Shown piece after piece: positions 7,671 to 14,852 of a stretch of 18,707 nt of DNA (the first letter of the stretch is position 1; every line of letters starts with the position of its first letter). A program made the position numbers and the translations under genes. The notes beneath the pieces were generated by a model. The model searched no databases, was not told the origin of the DNA, and was given only the letters and a program-made list of their open reading frames with translations. Where the stretch lies: assembly GCA_003154025.1 (NCBI GenBank), contig PMCE01000362.1, positions 11,345 to 30,051 on the forward strand. The letters are read 5' to 3'. The DNA is from Syntrophaceae bacterium. GTDB taxonomy: Bacteria > Desulfobacterota > SM23-61.

Positions 7671-9037
7671 GCTGGAAAAGCTTGTTGTCATGGAAAATCT
7701 CCCTCTTCTTCGGAGTTCTCATGGCCGCCGGACTTTGGGTCGCCTGGGAGGGGATAGGGCCCCAGGGGGAGTTTCCCCGGGTTTTGTGCCTGCTTGTCCT
7801 CCTGGCCTTCCTGGCGATCGGTTTATTCGGGCTTGGGCGGGTTCTGGTTCAGCCGCTGAACGAAATGATCGGGGTGGCGGGAAAATACGCCGAAGGCCTC
7901 TTCAACTGGCGGGTGCGGCTGGGGAGCCGTAAAGACGCCCTGGGACAACTGGGAAATCAGCTCAACCGCATGGCCCAGACGCTGGGGGAAAAATTCGATC
8001 GCCTTACGAAGGCCTTGGCCGAGACGGAGGCCCTGCTGGGGGGGATGGAAGAAGGGGTCCTCATTCTGGACTTGAAGGGTAGAATCAAGAAAATCAACGG
8101 GGCCATGGAGTCGATCCTGGCCCATGCTTTTCCTTCCGACGCGGGGAAGCATTACCTGGAAGTTTTCCGCGACCCGGAATTGAATGAGTTGATCCAATCC
8201 ACTCTCGCAGACAAGAAAGGCCATCGAGGGAGCTTGTCTCCACTGGGACAGCCGGGAAGAACCTTCCAACTTCAGAGTTCGCTGGTCCAGTATCCGGAGA
8301 ACGGCGGCGAGGGGGTCATCGTGGTTTTCCACGATATTTCGGATTTAAAGAGATTGGAGCGAGTGCGCCAGGATTTCGTGGCCAATGTGTCCCATGAACT
8401 TCGCACACCCCTTACGGCGATCAAAGGGTACGTGGAGGCGCTGCGCGACGGAGGGTTGCAGGATCCCGTCCAGGCGGAACAATTCCTCGGGGTGATTCAG
8501 CGCCATTCCGAGCGTATGGACAAGATCGTCTCCGACCTCCTGCTGCTGTCGGAAATGGAGTCGGCGGACCGGGTTCTGCAGAGCGAGACGGTCCATCTTC
8601 CGGAGCTCATCCGGACCGCCGTGGAGACCTTGCGGCCCCCGGCGGAGGGAAAAAAACAGACCCTTCGGGTCGAGCCTCTGGAGGGGATCCCTACGCTGCG
8701 GGCTGACAGCCAGAAGATCCATCAGGTGATGGTCAACCTCCTGAATAACGCGATTTCCTACACGCCGGAAGGGGGCTCGATAACCGTGGAGGCGAAGCCG
8801 GTGCCCCAAGGCGTGGAGATCTCGGTTATCGACAATGGAATCGGAATTCCGCCCGATGATCTGCCGCGAATTTTCGAGAGGTTCTACCGGGTGGACAAAG
8901 GGCGATCGCGCGAACTCGGGGGGACGGGCCTGGGCCTGTCCATCGTCAGGCACATCGTCGAGGCCCATGGCGGCCACGTGCGCGTAGAAAGCAAACCCGG
9001 CAAAGGGTCCCGCTTCACTTTTTATCTTCCCCGCTGA
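7667..9037 (+). CDS. phoR: Phosphate-regulon sensor histidine kinase PhoR
   Basis: This 456-residue membrane kinase would phosphorylate the upstream-encoded PhoB under phosphate limitation. Two N-terminal membrane helices (about 9-28 and 38-58) are joined by a very short periplasmic loop, as in PhoR proteins that do not bind phosphate directly. A HAMP-like linker (about 60-115), a PAS domain (about 122-225, ETEALLGGMEEGVLILD), HisKA and HATPase domains follow. The phospho-acceptor is His243 in FVANVSHELRTPLTAIKGY. ATP-site boxes are present: N (HQVMVNLLNNAISYTPEG), G1 (DNGIGIP), F (FERFYRVD) and G2 (GGTGLGLSIV). Its ATG overlaps the phoB stop (ATGA), so the pair should be made in a fixed ratio. 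Control by PstSCAB and PhoU is inferred from the family. Confidence 0.88.
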   Translation: MSWKSLLSWKISLFFGVLMAAGLWVAWEGIGPQGEFPRVLCLLVLLAFLAIGLFGLGRVLVQPLNEMIGVAGKYAEGLFNWRVRLGSRKDALGQLGNQLNRMAQTLGEKFDRLTKALAETEALLGGMEEGVLILDLKGRIKKINGAMESILAHAFPSDAGKHYLEVFRDPELNELIQSTLADKKGHRGSLSPLGQPGRTFQLQSSLVQYPENGGEGVIVVFHDISDLKRLERVRQDFVANVSHELRTPLTAIKGYVEALRDGGLQDPVQAEQFLGVIQRHSERMDKIVSDLLLLSEMESADRVLQSETVHLPELIRTAVETLRPPAEGKKQTLRVEPLEGIPTLRADSQKIHQVMVNLLNNAISYTPEGGSITVEAKPVPQGVEISVIDNGIGIPPDDLPRIFERFYRVDKGRSRELGGTGLGLSIVRHIVEAHGGHVRVESKPGKGSRFTFYLPR

Positions 9038-9126
9038 AATCCTGTATCGCCGCGTTTCCCCCCGCCCTGTTTTCTGCATCGGTTCATCCTTATATCATCA
9101 GGTTCATCTACCATCTCCGCTCTTCC

Positions 9127-9155
9127 AAGCTCATCCTCCGCAGGAGAATGAGCTT
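9127..9155 (+). terminator. Strong hairpin downstream of phoR
   Basis: AAGCTCAT (9127-9134) and CTCC (9136-9139) pair with GGAG (9143-9146) and ATGAGCTT (9148-9155) around a GCA loop, with one C/A mismatch: 12 paired bases. Only three T residues end the arm, so it may be a weak terminator or processing site rather than a classical terminator. It sits 90 bp after the phoR stop. Confidence 0.5.
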
Positions 9156-9254
9156 TCCCGCTCGTGGCTGAATTTACAAAGATTTTACCTTCCCTCTATG
9201 ATGGCGTAATCGGGACGCTTTACGATAAAACCAAACATCGGAAGGGGGTCGCCT

Positions 9255-9500
9255 ATGAGTTGCCCTTCCCTGGAGAGAGGACGAATCGCCCTATGTCGGG
9301 CGGTGGGGAAAAGGGGGATGGAATTGAACCCGGAGGGAATGGAGACGGATTGCTTCTCCGGAGACTTCAGCCAGTGCTCTCTTCTTCTATTCCCGCCGAT
9401 TCAGGAACGGAGGTCTTGGCGGCCCGCCCTCTCTTCAAAGAGGAGTTCTGAAAAGGAAAGGGATCCAGATGGGTGGAGAAAATGCCTCCCGGCTGTCTAG
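9255..9500 (+). CDS. Small four-cysteine protein, function unknown
   Basis: An 81-residue ORF with a good ribosome binding site (GGAAGGGGG ending five to six bases before ATG 9255). The first 50 residues follow a Cys pattern: MSCPSLERGRIALCRA, then about 17 residues later DCFSGDFSQCSLL. I recall small deltaproteobacterial proteins of the form CPxLxxGxxxLCxA...C...C that sit beside signalling genes, but I cannot place it in a named family. Four spaced Cys residues would suit a Zn or Fe-S site (inference). The last 25 residues look random, and the ORF end overlaps the next start (9469), so the original C-terminus may be damaged. Confidence 0.5.
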   Translation: MSCPSLERGRIALCRAVGKRGMELNPEGMETDCFSGDFSQCSLLLFPPIQERRSWRPALSSKRSSEKERDPDGWRKCLPAV

Positions 9501-9585
9501 AATCCTGATCACCGATGATGAAAGAGATCTGGTGGAAATGCTGGCCTTCTCTCTGGGCCGGAGGGGATATGAAATTGCCCGCTAG
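9469..9585 (+). pseudogene. Truncated response-regulator receiver domain (38 residues)
   Basis: ATG 9469, preceded by AAAAGGAAAGGG, opens a 38-codon frame ending at TAG 9583-9585. The product includes RILITDDERDLVEMLAFSLG and then RRGYEIAR. It aligns without ambiguity to the first 30 residues of receiver domains, and to PhoB of this window (KILIIEDEKDIQDLLQFYL...REGYEVEIAR). It keeps the acidic DDE cluster, helix 1 and strand 2, but lacks the phospho-acceptor Asp, the Lys and any output domain. No receiver-like sequence continues past the stop in any forward frame, so this looks like a deletion remnant rather than a nonsense mutation. It could still be translated as a micro-protein. Confidence 0.7.
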
Positions 9586-9628
9586 AAAAACTGTCAGAAG
9601 AAAGGGGGGTGAGATAGGGGCTGAAAAT

Positions 9629-9667
9629 TTTACAAAAATTTAACATTCATTCAACATCCAGTTAACA
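9629..9667 (+). promoter_or_regulatory. Pho box: four 11-bp-spaced direct repeats upstream of pstS
   Basis: The hexamers TTTACA (9629), TTAACA (9640), TCAACA (9651) and TTAACA (9662) occur at exactly 11-bp intervals with AT-rich spacers. This is the architecture of PhoB/PhoP sites: four half-sites for two regulator dimers on one DNA face, closest to the TTAACA repeat described for Bacillus PhoP. It ends 51 bp before the pstS ATG. TTAAAT at 9676-9681 may serve as a -10 element, with the box replacing a -35. Confidence 0.85.
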
Positions 9668-9718
9668 AAGATGGATTAAATTTGTTAAAGAAACACATTT
9701 CTAAAAGGAGAAGGATAA

Positions 9719-10813
9719 ATGACAGAGAATCTGAACTGGTTCAAAAAATACTTTATGAGGGGTGTCCGAATGAAAGAGGGTTTAAAAGTCGTCGTGTTTT
9801 TCTCCATTCTCTTGGGTCTTTGCAGTTGGAGTTTCGGTGCGGAAGTAGAACTCATAGGCGCGGGAGCTACCTTTCCTTACCCGCTCTATTCCAAAATGTT
9901 CGACGTTTATCACAAAGAGAACGGGGCAAAAATCAATTATCAGGCCATCGGCTCAGGCGGTGGGATTCGCCAGCTCACGAATAAAACCGTTGACTTCGGC
10001 GGGTCGGACGCCATCATGAGCGATAAGGATTTACAGGAGGCCGGCGCTCCCGTTCTTCATATTCCCACCTGTGCGGGGGCCGTAGTTGTTACCTACAAAT
10101 TAGCCGGAGATCCCGAATTGAAGTTCGCCCCGGACGTCATTGCGGACATTTTTCTTGGGAAGATCAAAAAATGGAGCGATCCCCGGATTGCTTCGATGAA
10201 TGCGGGGGTAAAGCTTCCTGACACGGATATCACCGTTGTGCACCGGTCCGATGGGAGCGGGACGACAGCTATTTTCAGCAGCTATTTGAGCAAGGTCAGC
10301 CCCGAATGGAAGGAAAAAGTGGGCGCCGGTCCCTCCCTGAACTGGCCTGCCGGGTTGGGGGGCAAGGGTAATCCTGGAGTAGCCGGTTTGGTACAGCAGA
10401 CCCCGGGGAGCTTCGGCTATGTGGAGCTCATTTATGCCCTCCAGAACAAGATGCCCTACGGGATGATCAAAAACAAGAAAGGGAATCTTGTAAAACCGAC
10501 GATCGCCTCCACAAGCCTGGCGGCTAATAATGCCTTGCCCGATGATATGAAGGTAGATTTGACCGATACGGATGCCCCCGAGGGGTATCCGATCAGCGGT
10601 TTCACCTGGATTTTAGTCTATCGAGAACAAAATTACGCGAACAAAACCGAAGAAAAGGCCAAAGGCCTTGTCAATCTCCTCTGGTGGATGACCCATGAGG
10701 GGCAGACATACGCGGAGCCCTTGCACTATGCCCCTCTTTCGAAGGCGGCCGTGGGGAAAGCAGACAAGCTGATCAAGTCCATTACCTACAAAGGTATGCC
10801 GATGATGAAGTGA
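9719..10813 (+). CDS. pstS: Phosphate ABC transporter periplasmic binding protein PstS
   Basis: This 364-residue protein captures orthophosphate in the periplasm and hands it to PstCA. An N-terminal Sec signal is visible within the first 40 residues (MKEGLKVVVFFSILLGLCSW, then SFG-AE). The mature part has the phosphate-binding motifs GAGATFPYPLYSKMF, AIGSGGGIRQL, DFGGSDAIMSD and HRSDGSGTTAIFSSYL, plus GVAGLVQQTPGSFGYVE. ATG 9719 is preceded by AAAGGAG at ideal spacing. ATG 9770 would give a more typical signal-peptide length, so the first 17 residues may be an extension. It is the first gene after the Pho box and probably the most strongly induced gene of the operon. Confidence 0.95.
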   Translation: MTENLNWFKKYFMRGVRMKEGLKVVVFFSILLGLCSWSFGAEVELIGAGATFPYPLYSKMFDVYHKENGAKINYQAIGSGGGIRQLTNKTVDFGGSDAIMSDKDLQEAGAPVLHIPTCAGAVVVTYKLAGDPELKFAPDVIADIFLGKIKKWSDPRIASMNAGVKLPDTDITVVHRSDGSGTTAIFSSYLSKVSPEWKEKVGAGPSLNWPAGLGGKGNPGVAGLVQQTPGSFGYVELIYALQNKMPYGMIKNKKGNLVKPTIASTSLAANNALPDDMKVDLTDTDAPEGYPISGFTWILVYREQNYANKTEEKAKGLVNLLWWMTHEGQTYAEPLHYAPLSKAAVGKADKLIKSITYKGMPMMK

Positions 10814-10820
10814 GCTGAGT

Positions 10821-10852
10821 GGCAGGGCGGGAATTTTTTCCGCCCCGCCTTT
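10821..10852 (+). terminator. Hairpin/attenuator between pstS and pstC
   Basis: GGC (10821-10823) and GGGCGG (10825-10830) pair with CCGCCC (10840-10845) and GCC (10847-10849) around a 9-base loop, with one A/C mismatch, followed by TTT. It probably protects or partly terminates the pstS mRNA, so that binding protein is made in excess over the membrane subunits (known behaviour in other pst operons; inferred here). Confidence 0.65.
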
Positions 10853-10886
10853 CCATTGTTCCTCCAGGCCAGGCGAATAAGAAAAA

Positions 10887-11843
10887 ATGGATCGGAAAAA
10901 ACCCATGAATCATACCATCGCAGATGCGGCGGTTGCTGCATCTCGCGCCAAAATAACGATGCAGTATAGATGGGGTATTTCGGAAGCCTTGTTTCGCAGG
11001 CTTCTCTATTTTGCAGGCCTGGTTTTGGTGGTCCTCCTTATGGCCATTTTCTTTTCCCTGGTGATCTCCTCCGTCCCGGCTCTGCGCCAATTCGGCTTCC
11101 GTTTCCTGATCGGGAAGACCTGGGATCCGGTGCGGGGCGAGTTTGGGGCTTTCGCCTTTCTTGTGGGCACGTTGATGAGTTCCTTTATGGCCCTGCTCAT
11201 TTCCATGGTCTTTTCGCTCCCCGTCTCCATTTTTTTGGGGGAATATTTCCGGCACGGGAATGCTTCTACCTTCATGAAGAGCGTCATTGAATTACTCGCC
11301 GGGATTCCCTCGGTCATCTATGGATTCTGGGGGCTCTTCCTCCTGGTCCCTCTGGTGAGGGCGCTGGAGGCGAAGTTGGGGGTAGCTCCCCAAGGGGTGG
11401 GGATCTTCACTTCTTCCCTGGTTCTGGCGGTCATGATCATTCCCTATGCTTCTTCCATCGGCACGGAAGTGATCAATTTGGTCCCGTCGGATTTGAAAGA
11501 GGCGGCCCTTTCGCTGGGGGCAACGAGGTTTGAAGTAATCCGCAAAGTCGTCCTGCCATACGCTTATTCCGGTATCTTTGCCGGAGTTCTTCTGGCCTTG
11601 GGAAGGGCCCTCGGAGAAACGATGGCCGTGACCATGGTCATCGGGAATTCCAATTTTCTACCGACGAGCATCTTCAGCCCGGGCAATACGATGGCCAGCG
11701 TCATCGCCAATGAATTCACCGAAGCCACCGGGAGTCTATACCTTGCGAGTTTGATTGAACTGGCGCTGGTGCTTTTCATTGTCACGACGATTATTAATAT
11801 TTTGGGTAAATTGATCATCCGTAAAATGAGCACGGGGAAGTAA
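10887..11843 (+). CDS. pstC: Phosphate ABC transporter permease PstC
   Basis: The 318-residue inner-membrane permease has about six hydrophobic segments after a roughly 35-residue polar N-terminus. The cytoplasmic EAA loop that docks onto the ATPase is clear: LKEAALSLGATRFEVIRKVVLP, at about residues 203-224. Other family features are ELLAGIPSVIYGFWGL and ALGRALGETMAVTMVIGNS. It forms the phosphate channel with PstA. ATG 10887 has only a weak ribosome binding site, and ATG 10905 is an alternative. One base separates its stop from pstA, indicating a single transcript and coupled translation. Confidence 0.93.
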   Translation: MDRKKPMNHTIADAAVAASRAKITMQYRWGISEALFRRLLYFAGLVLVVLLMAIFFSLVISSVPALRQFGFRFLIGKTWDPVRGEFGAFAFLVGTLMSSFMALLISMVFSLPVSIFLGEYFRHGNASTFMKSVIELLAGIPSVIYGFWGLFLLVPLVRALEAKLGVAPQGVGIFTSSLVLAVMIIPYASSIGTEVINLVPSDLKEAALSLGATRFEVIRKVVLPYAYSGIFAGVLLALGRALGETMAVTMVIGNSNFLPTSIFSPGNTMASVIANEFTEATGSLYLASLIELALVLFIVTTIINILGKLIIRKMSTGK

Positions 11844-11844
11844 G

Positions 11845-12699
11845 ATGAATAAAATTGAGGCGTCGGTTCACCGGAGGATCCGGGCCGATAAATTTTTTAA
11901 GGCCATGATCATCCTTCTTTCGCTCGGTTCGATTGTGCCCATGTTTTTGATCCTCTTCCTGATCACCCGGAATGGGATTTCGGTCGTCAATTGGGAATTT
12001 CTTAGCCAACTCCCCAAACCGGTCGGGGAATTCGGCGGGGGCATTTCGAACGCGATTTTTGGTAGTTTATGGTTGATTCTTCTCTCGTTTATCTTCTCCG
12101 TTCCCCTGGGGGTATTCGCCGGGATTTTCCTGTCGGAATACAAGGCCGGAAGGTTGGCCTATTTAACCAGTTTGTCGATTGAAATTCTCCAGGGGATTCC
12201 TTCCATTGTGATCGGGATCATCGCCTACGTTTGGGTTGTGCTGCCCATGGGCTCCTTCTCGGCGCTTTCGGGAGGGGTGGCGCTGGGGATCATGATGTTG
12301 CCGGTGATTGTCATGGCCACGGCGGAGACCTTAAAGCTGATTCCCGATAGCCTGCGGGAGGCTTCGCTGGCCCTGGGGGTTTCCTATCCGCGGACGATCA
12401 TGAAGGTGATTTTGCCGGCAGGCTTGAGCGGCATCCTTTCCGGAATCCTGCTGGGCATTGCTCGTGTAACCGGGGAGACGGCGCCGCTACTCTTTACCGC
12501 CTTCGGCAGCCCTTTTATGAACCAGAATATTCTCAAGCCCATCAACAGCCTTCCCCTGACGATCTTCAACTACGCGACCAGCCCTTATCCCGAATGGCAC
12601 ACCCTTGCCTGGGGGGCTTCTTTCGTCCTGATCGCTTTTGTCCTGGGCTTGAACCTGATAACCAAATTGGTGACCAAAAAATGGAAAGTTCAGTTCTGA
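11845..12699 (+). CDS. pstA: Phosphate ABC transporter permease PstA
   Basis: This 284-residue protein is the second membrane subunit of the phosphate importer. It begins with a membrane helix at about 15-35 ([20 protein letters not shown]) and shows several more hydrophobic helices. The EAA loop [22 protein letters not shown] and the motif [19 protein letters not shown] parallel those in Pst[17 protein letters not shown] near residue 205 is characteristic of PstA. The GGGGAAG motif inside the end of pstC serves as ribosome binding site. The end of the gene overlaps the pstB start by 19 bases. Confidence 0.93.
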   Translation: MNKIEASVHRRIRADKFFKAMIILLSLGSIVPMFLILFLITRNGISVVNWEFLSQLPKPVGEFGGGISNAIFGSLWLILLSFIFSVPLGVFAGIFLSEYKAGRLAYLTSLSIEILQGIPSIVIGIIAYVWVVLPMGSFSALSGGVALGIMMLPVIVMATAETLKLIPDSLREASLALGVSYPRTIMKVILPAGLSGILSGILLGIARVTGETAPLLFTAFGSPFMNQNILKPINSLPLTIFNYATSPYPEWHTLAWGASFVLIAFVLGLNLITKLVTKKWKVQF

Positions 12700-13439
12700 A
12701 AATTGAGAATTTCGCCGCCTCTTTCGGCGAACATACAATTTTGAAAGACATCAATCTTTCCTTCTCCAAGAACACCCTGACCGCCATCATGGGGCCATCC
12801 GGTTGCGGGAAAACGACCCTGATCCGCTGCATCAATCGAATGCACGAGCTGGTTCCCAATGCCAAGGTCTCCGGGAAAATTCTGCTCGACAACCAGGATG
12901 TTTATGACACCGATCCCATTATTGTGCGCCGCCAAATTGGCATGGTGTTTCAGCGACCCAATCCTTTCCCGACCATGAGCATCTATGACAATGTGATCGC
13001 CGGGTACAATCTGAACGGTATCAAATTGCGCAAGGAGGAAATGGATCAGACGGTGGAGGAGTCTCTGAGAAAGGCCGCTCTGTGGGAAGAAGTCAAGGAT
13101 GCGCTCCATCGGAAGGGGAGCTTTCTTTCCGGCGGACAGCAGCAGAGGCTCTGCATCGCCCGGGCCTTGGCAATGCATCCGGAGGTTCTTCTCCTCGACG
13201 AGCCCACCTCCGCTTTGGACCCTAAATCCACGGCCCATATCGAAGAGCTGGTTTGCCAGTTAAAGAACGGGGTCACCATCATTCAGGTTACCCACAACAT
13301 CGCCCAGGCCGCTCGGGTTTCCGATTTTACCGCCTTTATTTACCTGGGGGAACTCGTTGAGTTCGGACCCACAGCAAGAATGTTTACCGGTCCCAAAGAT
13401 AAGCGGACGGAAGAGTATCTTAGCGGGAAATTCGGCTGA
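12681..13439 (+). CDS. pstB: Phosphate ABC transporter ATP-binding protein PstB
   Basis: The 252-residue ATPase powers the PstSCA importer. It has Walker [10 protein letters not shown] (about 38-46), a Q-loop region ([10 protein letters not shown], which is PstB-specific), the ABC signature LSGGQQQRL (about 149-157), Walker [13 protein letters not shown], and the switch His in VTHN. The ATG at 12681 gives the usual short PstB N-terminus ([20 protein letters not shown]). The same frame is open further upstream to 12594, but only inside pstA and without PstB-like sequence. The 19-base overlap with pstA implies coupled translation. PstB also takes part in signalling phosphate status to PhoR through PhoU, as known for the family. 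Confidence 0.95.
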   Translation: MESSVLKIENFAASFGEHTILKDINLSFSKNTLTAIMGPSGCGKTTLIRCINRMHELVPNAKVSGKILLDNQDVYDTDPIIVRRQIGMVFQRPNPFPTMSIYDNVIAGYNLNGIKLRKEEMDQTVEESLRKAALWEEVKDALHRKGSFLSGGQQQRLCIARALAMHPEVLLLDEPTSALDPKSTAHIEELVCQLKNGVTIIQVTHNIAQAARVSDFTAFIYLGELVEFGPTARMFTGPKDKRTEEYLSGKFG

Positions 13440-13530
13440 AAGAGGGGCCCGTCGAGTTTGATGAAAGATCGGCTGGAATCGGCGATTAATGTAAAGGATT
13501 CCCGAATAAATTTTGCTCGTGGAGAAGAAC

Positions 13531-14250
13531 GTGGAAACTCATTTGCAACACGAATTGAACGAACTAAAGTCCGAACTCCTGAGGATGGCCGGTCTCGTGG
13601 AGCGGGCCATCAGTAATGCCATCGGCGCCCTGGTGAAAAGGGACACCCCCCTGGCAGAGAAAACCATCCGCGAAGATGTCCGGATCAACGACCTGGAGCT
13701 GTCCATCGATGACCGTTCTTTAAGGCTCCTGGCGCTGCATCAACCCATGGCTGCGGACCTGCGCCTCATCACTTCGGCCATGCGGATCAACATCGAATTG
13801 GAGAGGATCGGAGACCTGGCGGTCAATATCGCCGAGCGGGTCATTTCTTTGAATCAGGAACCTCAACTCAAACCCTACATCGACATCCCGGAAATGGCGG
13901 AAATCACCCAGAACATGCTCCGGGACGTGTTGAACGCTTTTGTGAGCGGGGATGCAGCGCTGGCCCGCTCGGTTTGCGAAAGGGACGACCGGGTGGACGG
14001 ATTGAACGACCAGGTGTTTCGGGAACTCCTGACCTACATGATGGCGGACCCCAAGACCATCACCCGGGCGGTCCACCTTCTCATCGTGAGCCGGTACCTG
14101 GAACGGATCGCCGACCATGCCACGAATATCGCCGAGGGGGTGATCTTCATGGCCAAGGCCCTGGTCATCAAACATCATGCCGATACGAAGGGCGAAAAGG
14201 CGGATGAAATGAAGTTGAATGGCCCCAAAGGTGAGCCCAGAATTGCATGA
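13531..14250 (+). CDS. phoU: Phosphate signalling and transport regulator PhoU
   Basis: This is a 239-residue all-helical protein with two PhoU repeats of about 100 residues. Each carries the metal-cluster-type acidic motif: ELERIGDLAVNIAE in the first repeat and YLERIADHATNIAEG in the second. PhoU links PstSCAB to PhoR and prevents toxic phosphate uptake. GTG 13531 is favoured as start because GGAG (13521-13524) lies six bases upstream and the product then begins METHLQHELNELKSEL, as PhoU proteins do. TTG 13513 and GTG 13519 are less likely. A gap of about 90 bp separates it from pstB, with no clear hairpin or promoter. Confidence 0.93.
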   Translation: METHLQHELNELKSELLRMAGLVERAISNAIGALVKRDTPLAEKTIREDVRINDLELSIDDRSLRLLALHQPMAADLRLITSAMRINIELERIGDLAVNIAERVISLNQEPQLKPYIDIPEMAEITQNMLRDVLNAFVSGDAALARSVCERDDRVDGLNDQVFRELLTYMMADPKTITRAVHLLIVSRYLERIADHATNIAEGVIFMAKALVIKHHADTKGEKADEMKLNGPKGEPRIA

Positions 14251-14253
14251 TGC

Positions 14254-14275
14254 CGAGGTTAGAAACTAATCCTCG
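14254..14275 (+). other. Hairpin just after phoU
   Basis: CGAGG-TTAG (14254-14262) pairs with CTAA (14266-14269) and CCTCG (14271-14275), with a single T bulge and an AAA loop. There is no T-run after it, so it is more likely a 3'-end stabiliser or weak terminator for the pst-phoU mRNA than a canonical terminator. Confidence 0.4.
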
Positions 14276-14342
14276 AATCTTCGGTTCTTAATCCATGGAT
14301 TTGGGGCAAGAAAGCCTCCTTAGAATAGGGTCTTCGTAGCTA

Positions 14343-14369
14343 AGAAATGGGTAGTCATCCCCATTTTCT
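14343..14369. repeat. Inverted repeat upstream of the small ERRR protein gene
   Basis: AGAAATGGG (14343-14351) is complementary to CCCATTTTCT (14360-14369), apart from one extra base, around an 8-base centre. It could be an operator-type palindrome or an RNA hairpin in the leader of the gene at 14475. No known binding site was recognised. Confidence 0.35.
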
Positions 14370-14474
14370 CTGGCGAATTTGGCTTATAGAGTGGATGTAT
14401 GCAGGAGTAAGGTCCCCGATAAGGAGGTTGCATATCGTAAAGGAGCCTTTTGCAGCAATGGAAAGGAGGAAATC

Positions 14475-14732
14475 GTGAGGCACATCGAAGTGGAGTATCA
14501 GGATGGGGGGCATGCATTTGTCGACGATTATTCCTTGGAAAATTTAATAAAATCAAACCGGATAAAACAATTTTTCCGCCCTTCGGAGAAGCGTTGGATA
14601 ACCGTAGGAATTGACCCGGTAAGAAGTCGGAAAGGTCATTATTATGGAATGGAAAGAAGGAGAACCGGACGATCCGAAGAAATGATTCCTTTGCGGGAAT
14701 GGGAAAAGGGCGCCGATTGCGTTCCCCGGTAA
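14475..14732 (+). CDS. Small conserved-type protein with WxTxGxDPxR and ERRR motifs, function unknown
   Basis: An 85-residue protein starting at GTG 14475 behind a perfect AAGGAGG (14464-14469). It reads MRHIEVEYQDGGHAFVDDYS, then FRPSEKRWITVGIDPVR, and ends its core with YYGMERRR. I recognise this pattern from small deltaproteobacterial proteins such as the Geobacter GSU3473-type group, whose function is unknown. The match is from memory and not checked. The soluble, charged sequence has no signal peptide or membrane segment. The same frame is open upstream to TTG 14379, but that part lacks the pattern and the ribosome binding site favours 14475. The tail after ERRR is probably poorly conserved. 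Confidence 0.65.
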   Translation: MRHIEVEYQDGGHAFVDDYSLENLIKSNRIKQFFRPSEKRWITVGIDPVRSRKGHYYGMERRRTGRSEEMIPLREWEKGADCVPR

Positions 14733-14852
14733 TATTTCCGAAGTTTTCAAACCCGGCGCTCTGTCGGATCGCTCGCTTCGGTCTCTCCTGGTGAGATTCC
14801 GATTTTAGCAGCAGCAATTCTTTCCCTATTTTCCGAAAGGAGATTGCTGATC

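Noticed and set aside
9164..9451. 95-codon ORF from GTG 9164
   Set aside because: It competes with the better-supported Cys ORF in another frame and lacks a ribosome binding site. Its start overlaps the Pho-like half-sites.
9586..9628. Continuation of the receiver domain past the TAG
   Set aside because: No frame after 9585 resembles receiver strand 3 or the phospho-acceptor region, so a simple nonsense or frameshift mutation is not supported.
12594..12680. Upstream extension of pstB
   Set aside because: This would code 29 extra residues inside pstA with no PstB similarity; ATG 12681 gives the normal N-terminus.
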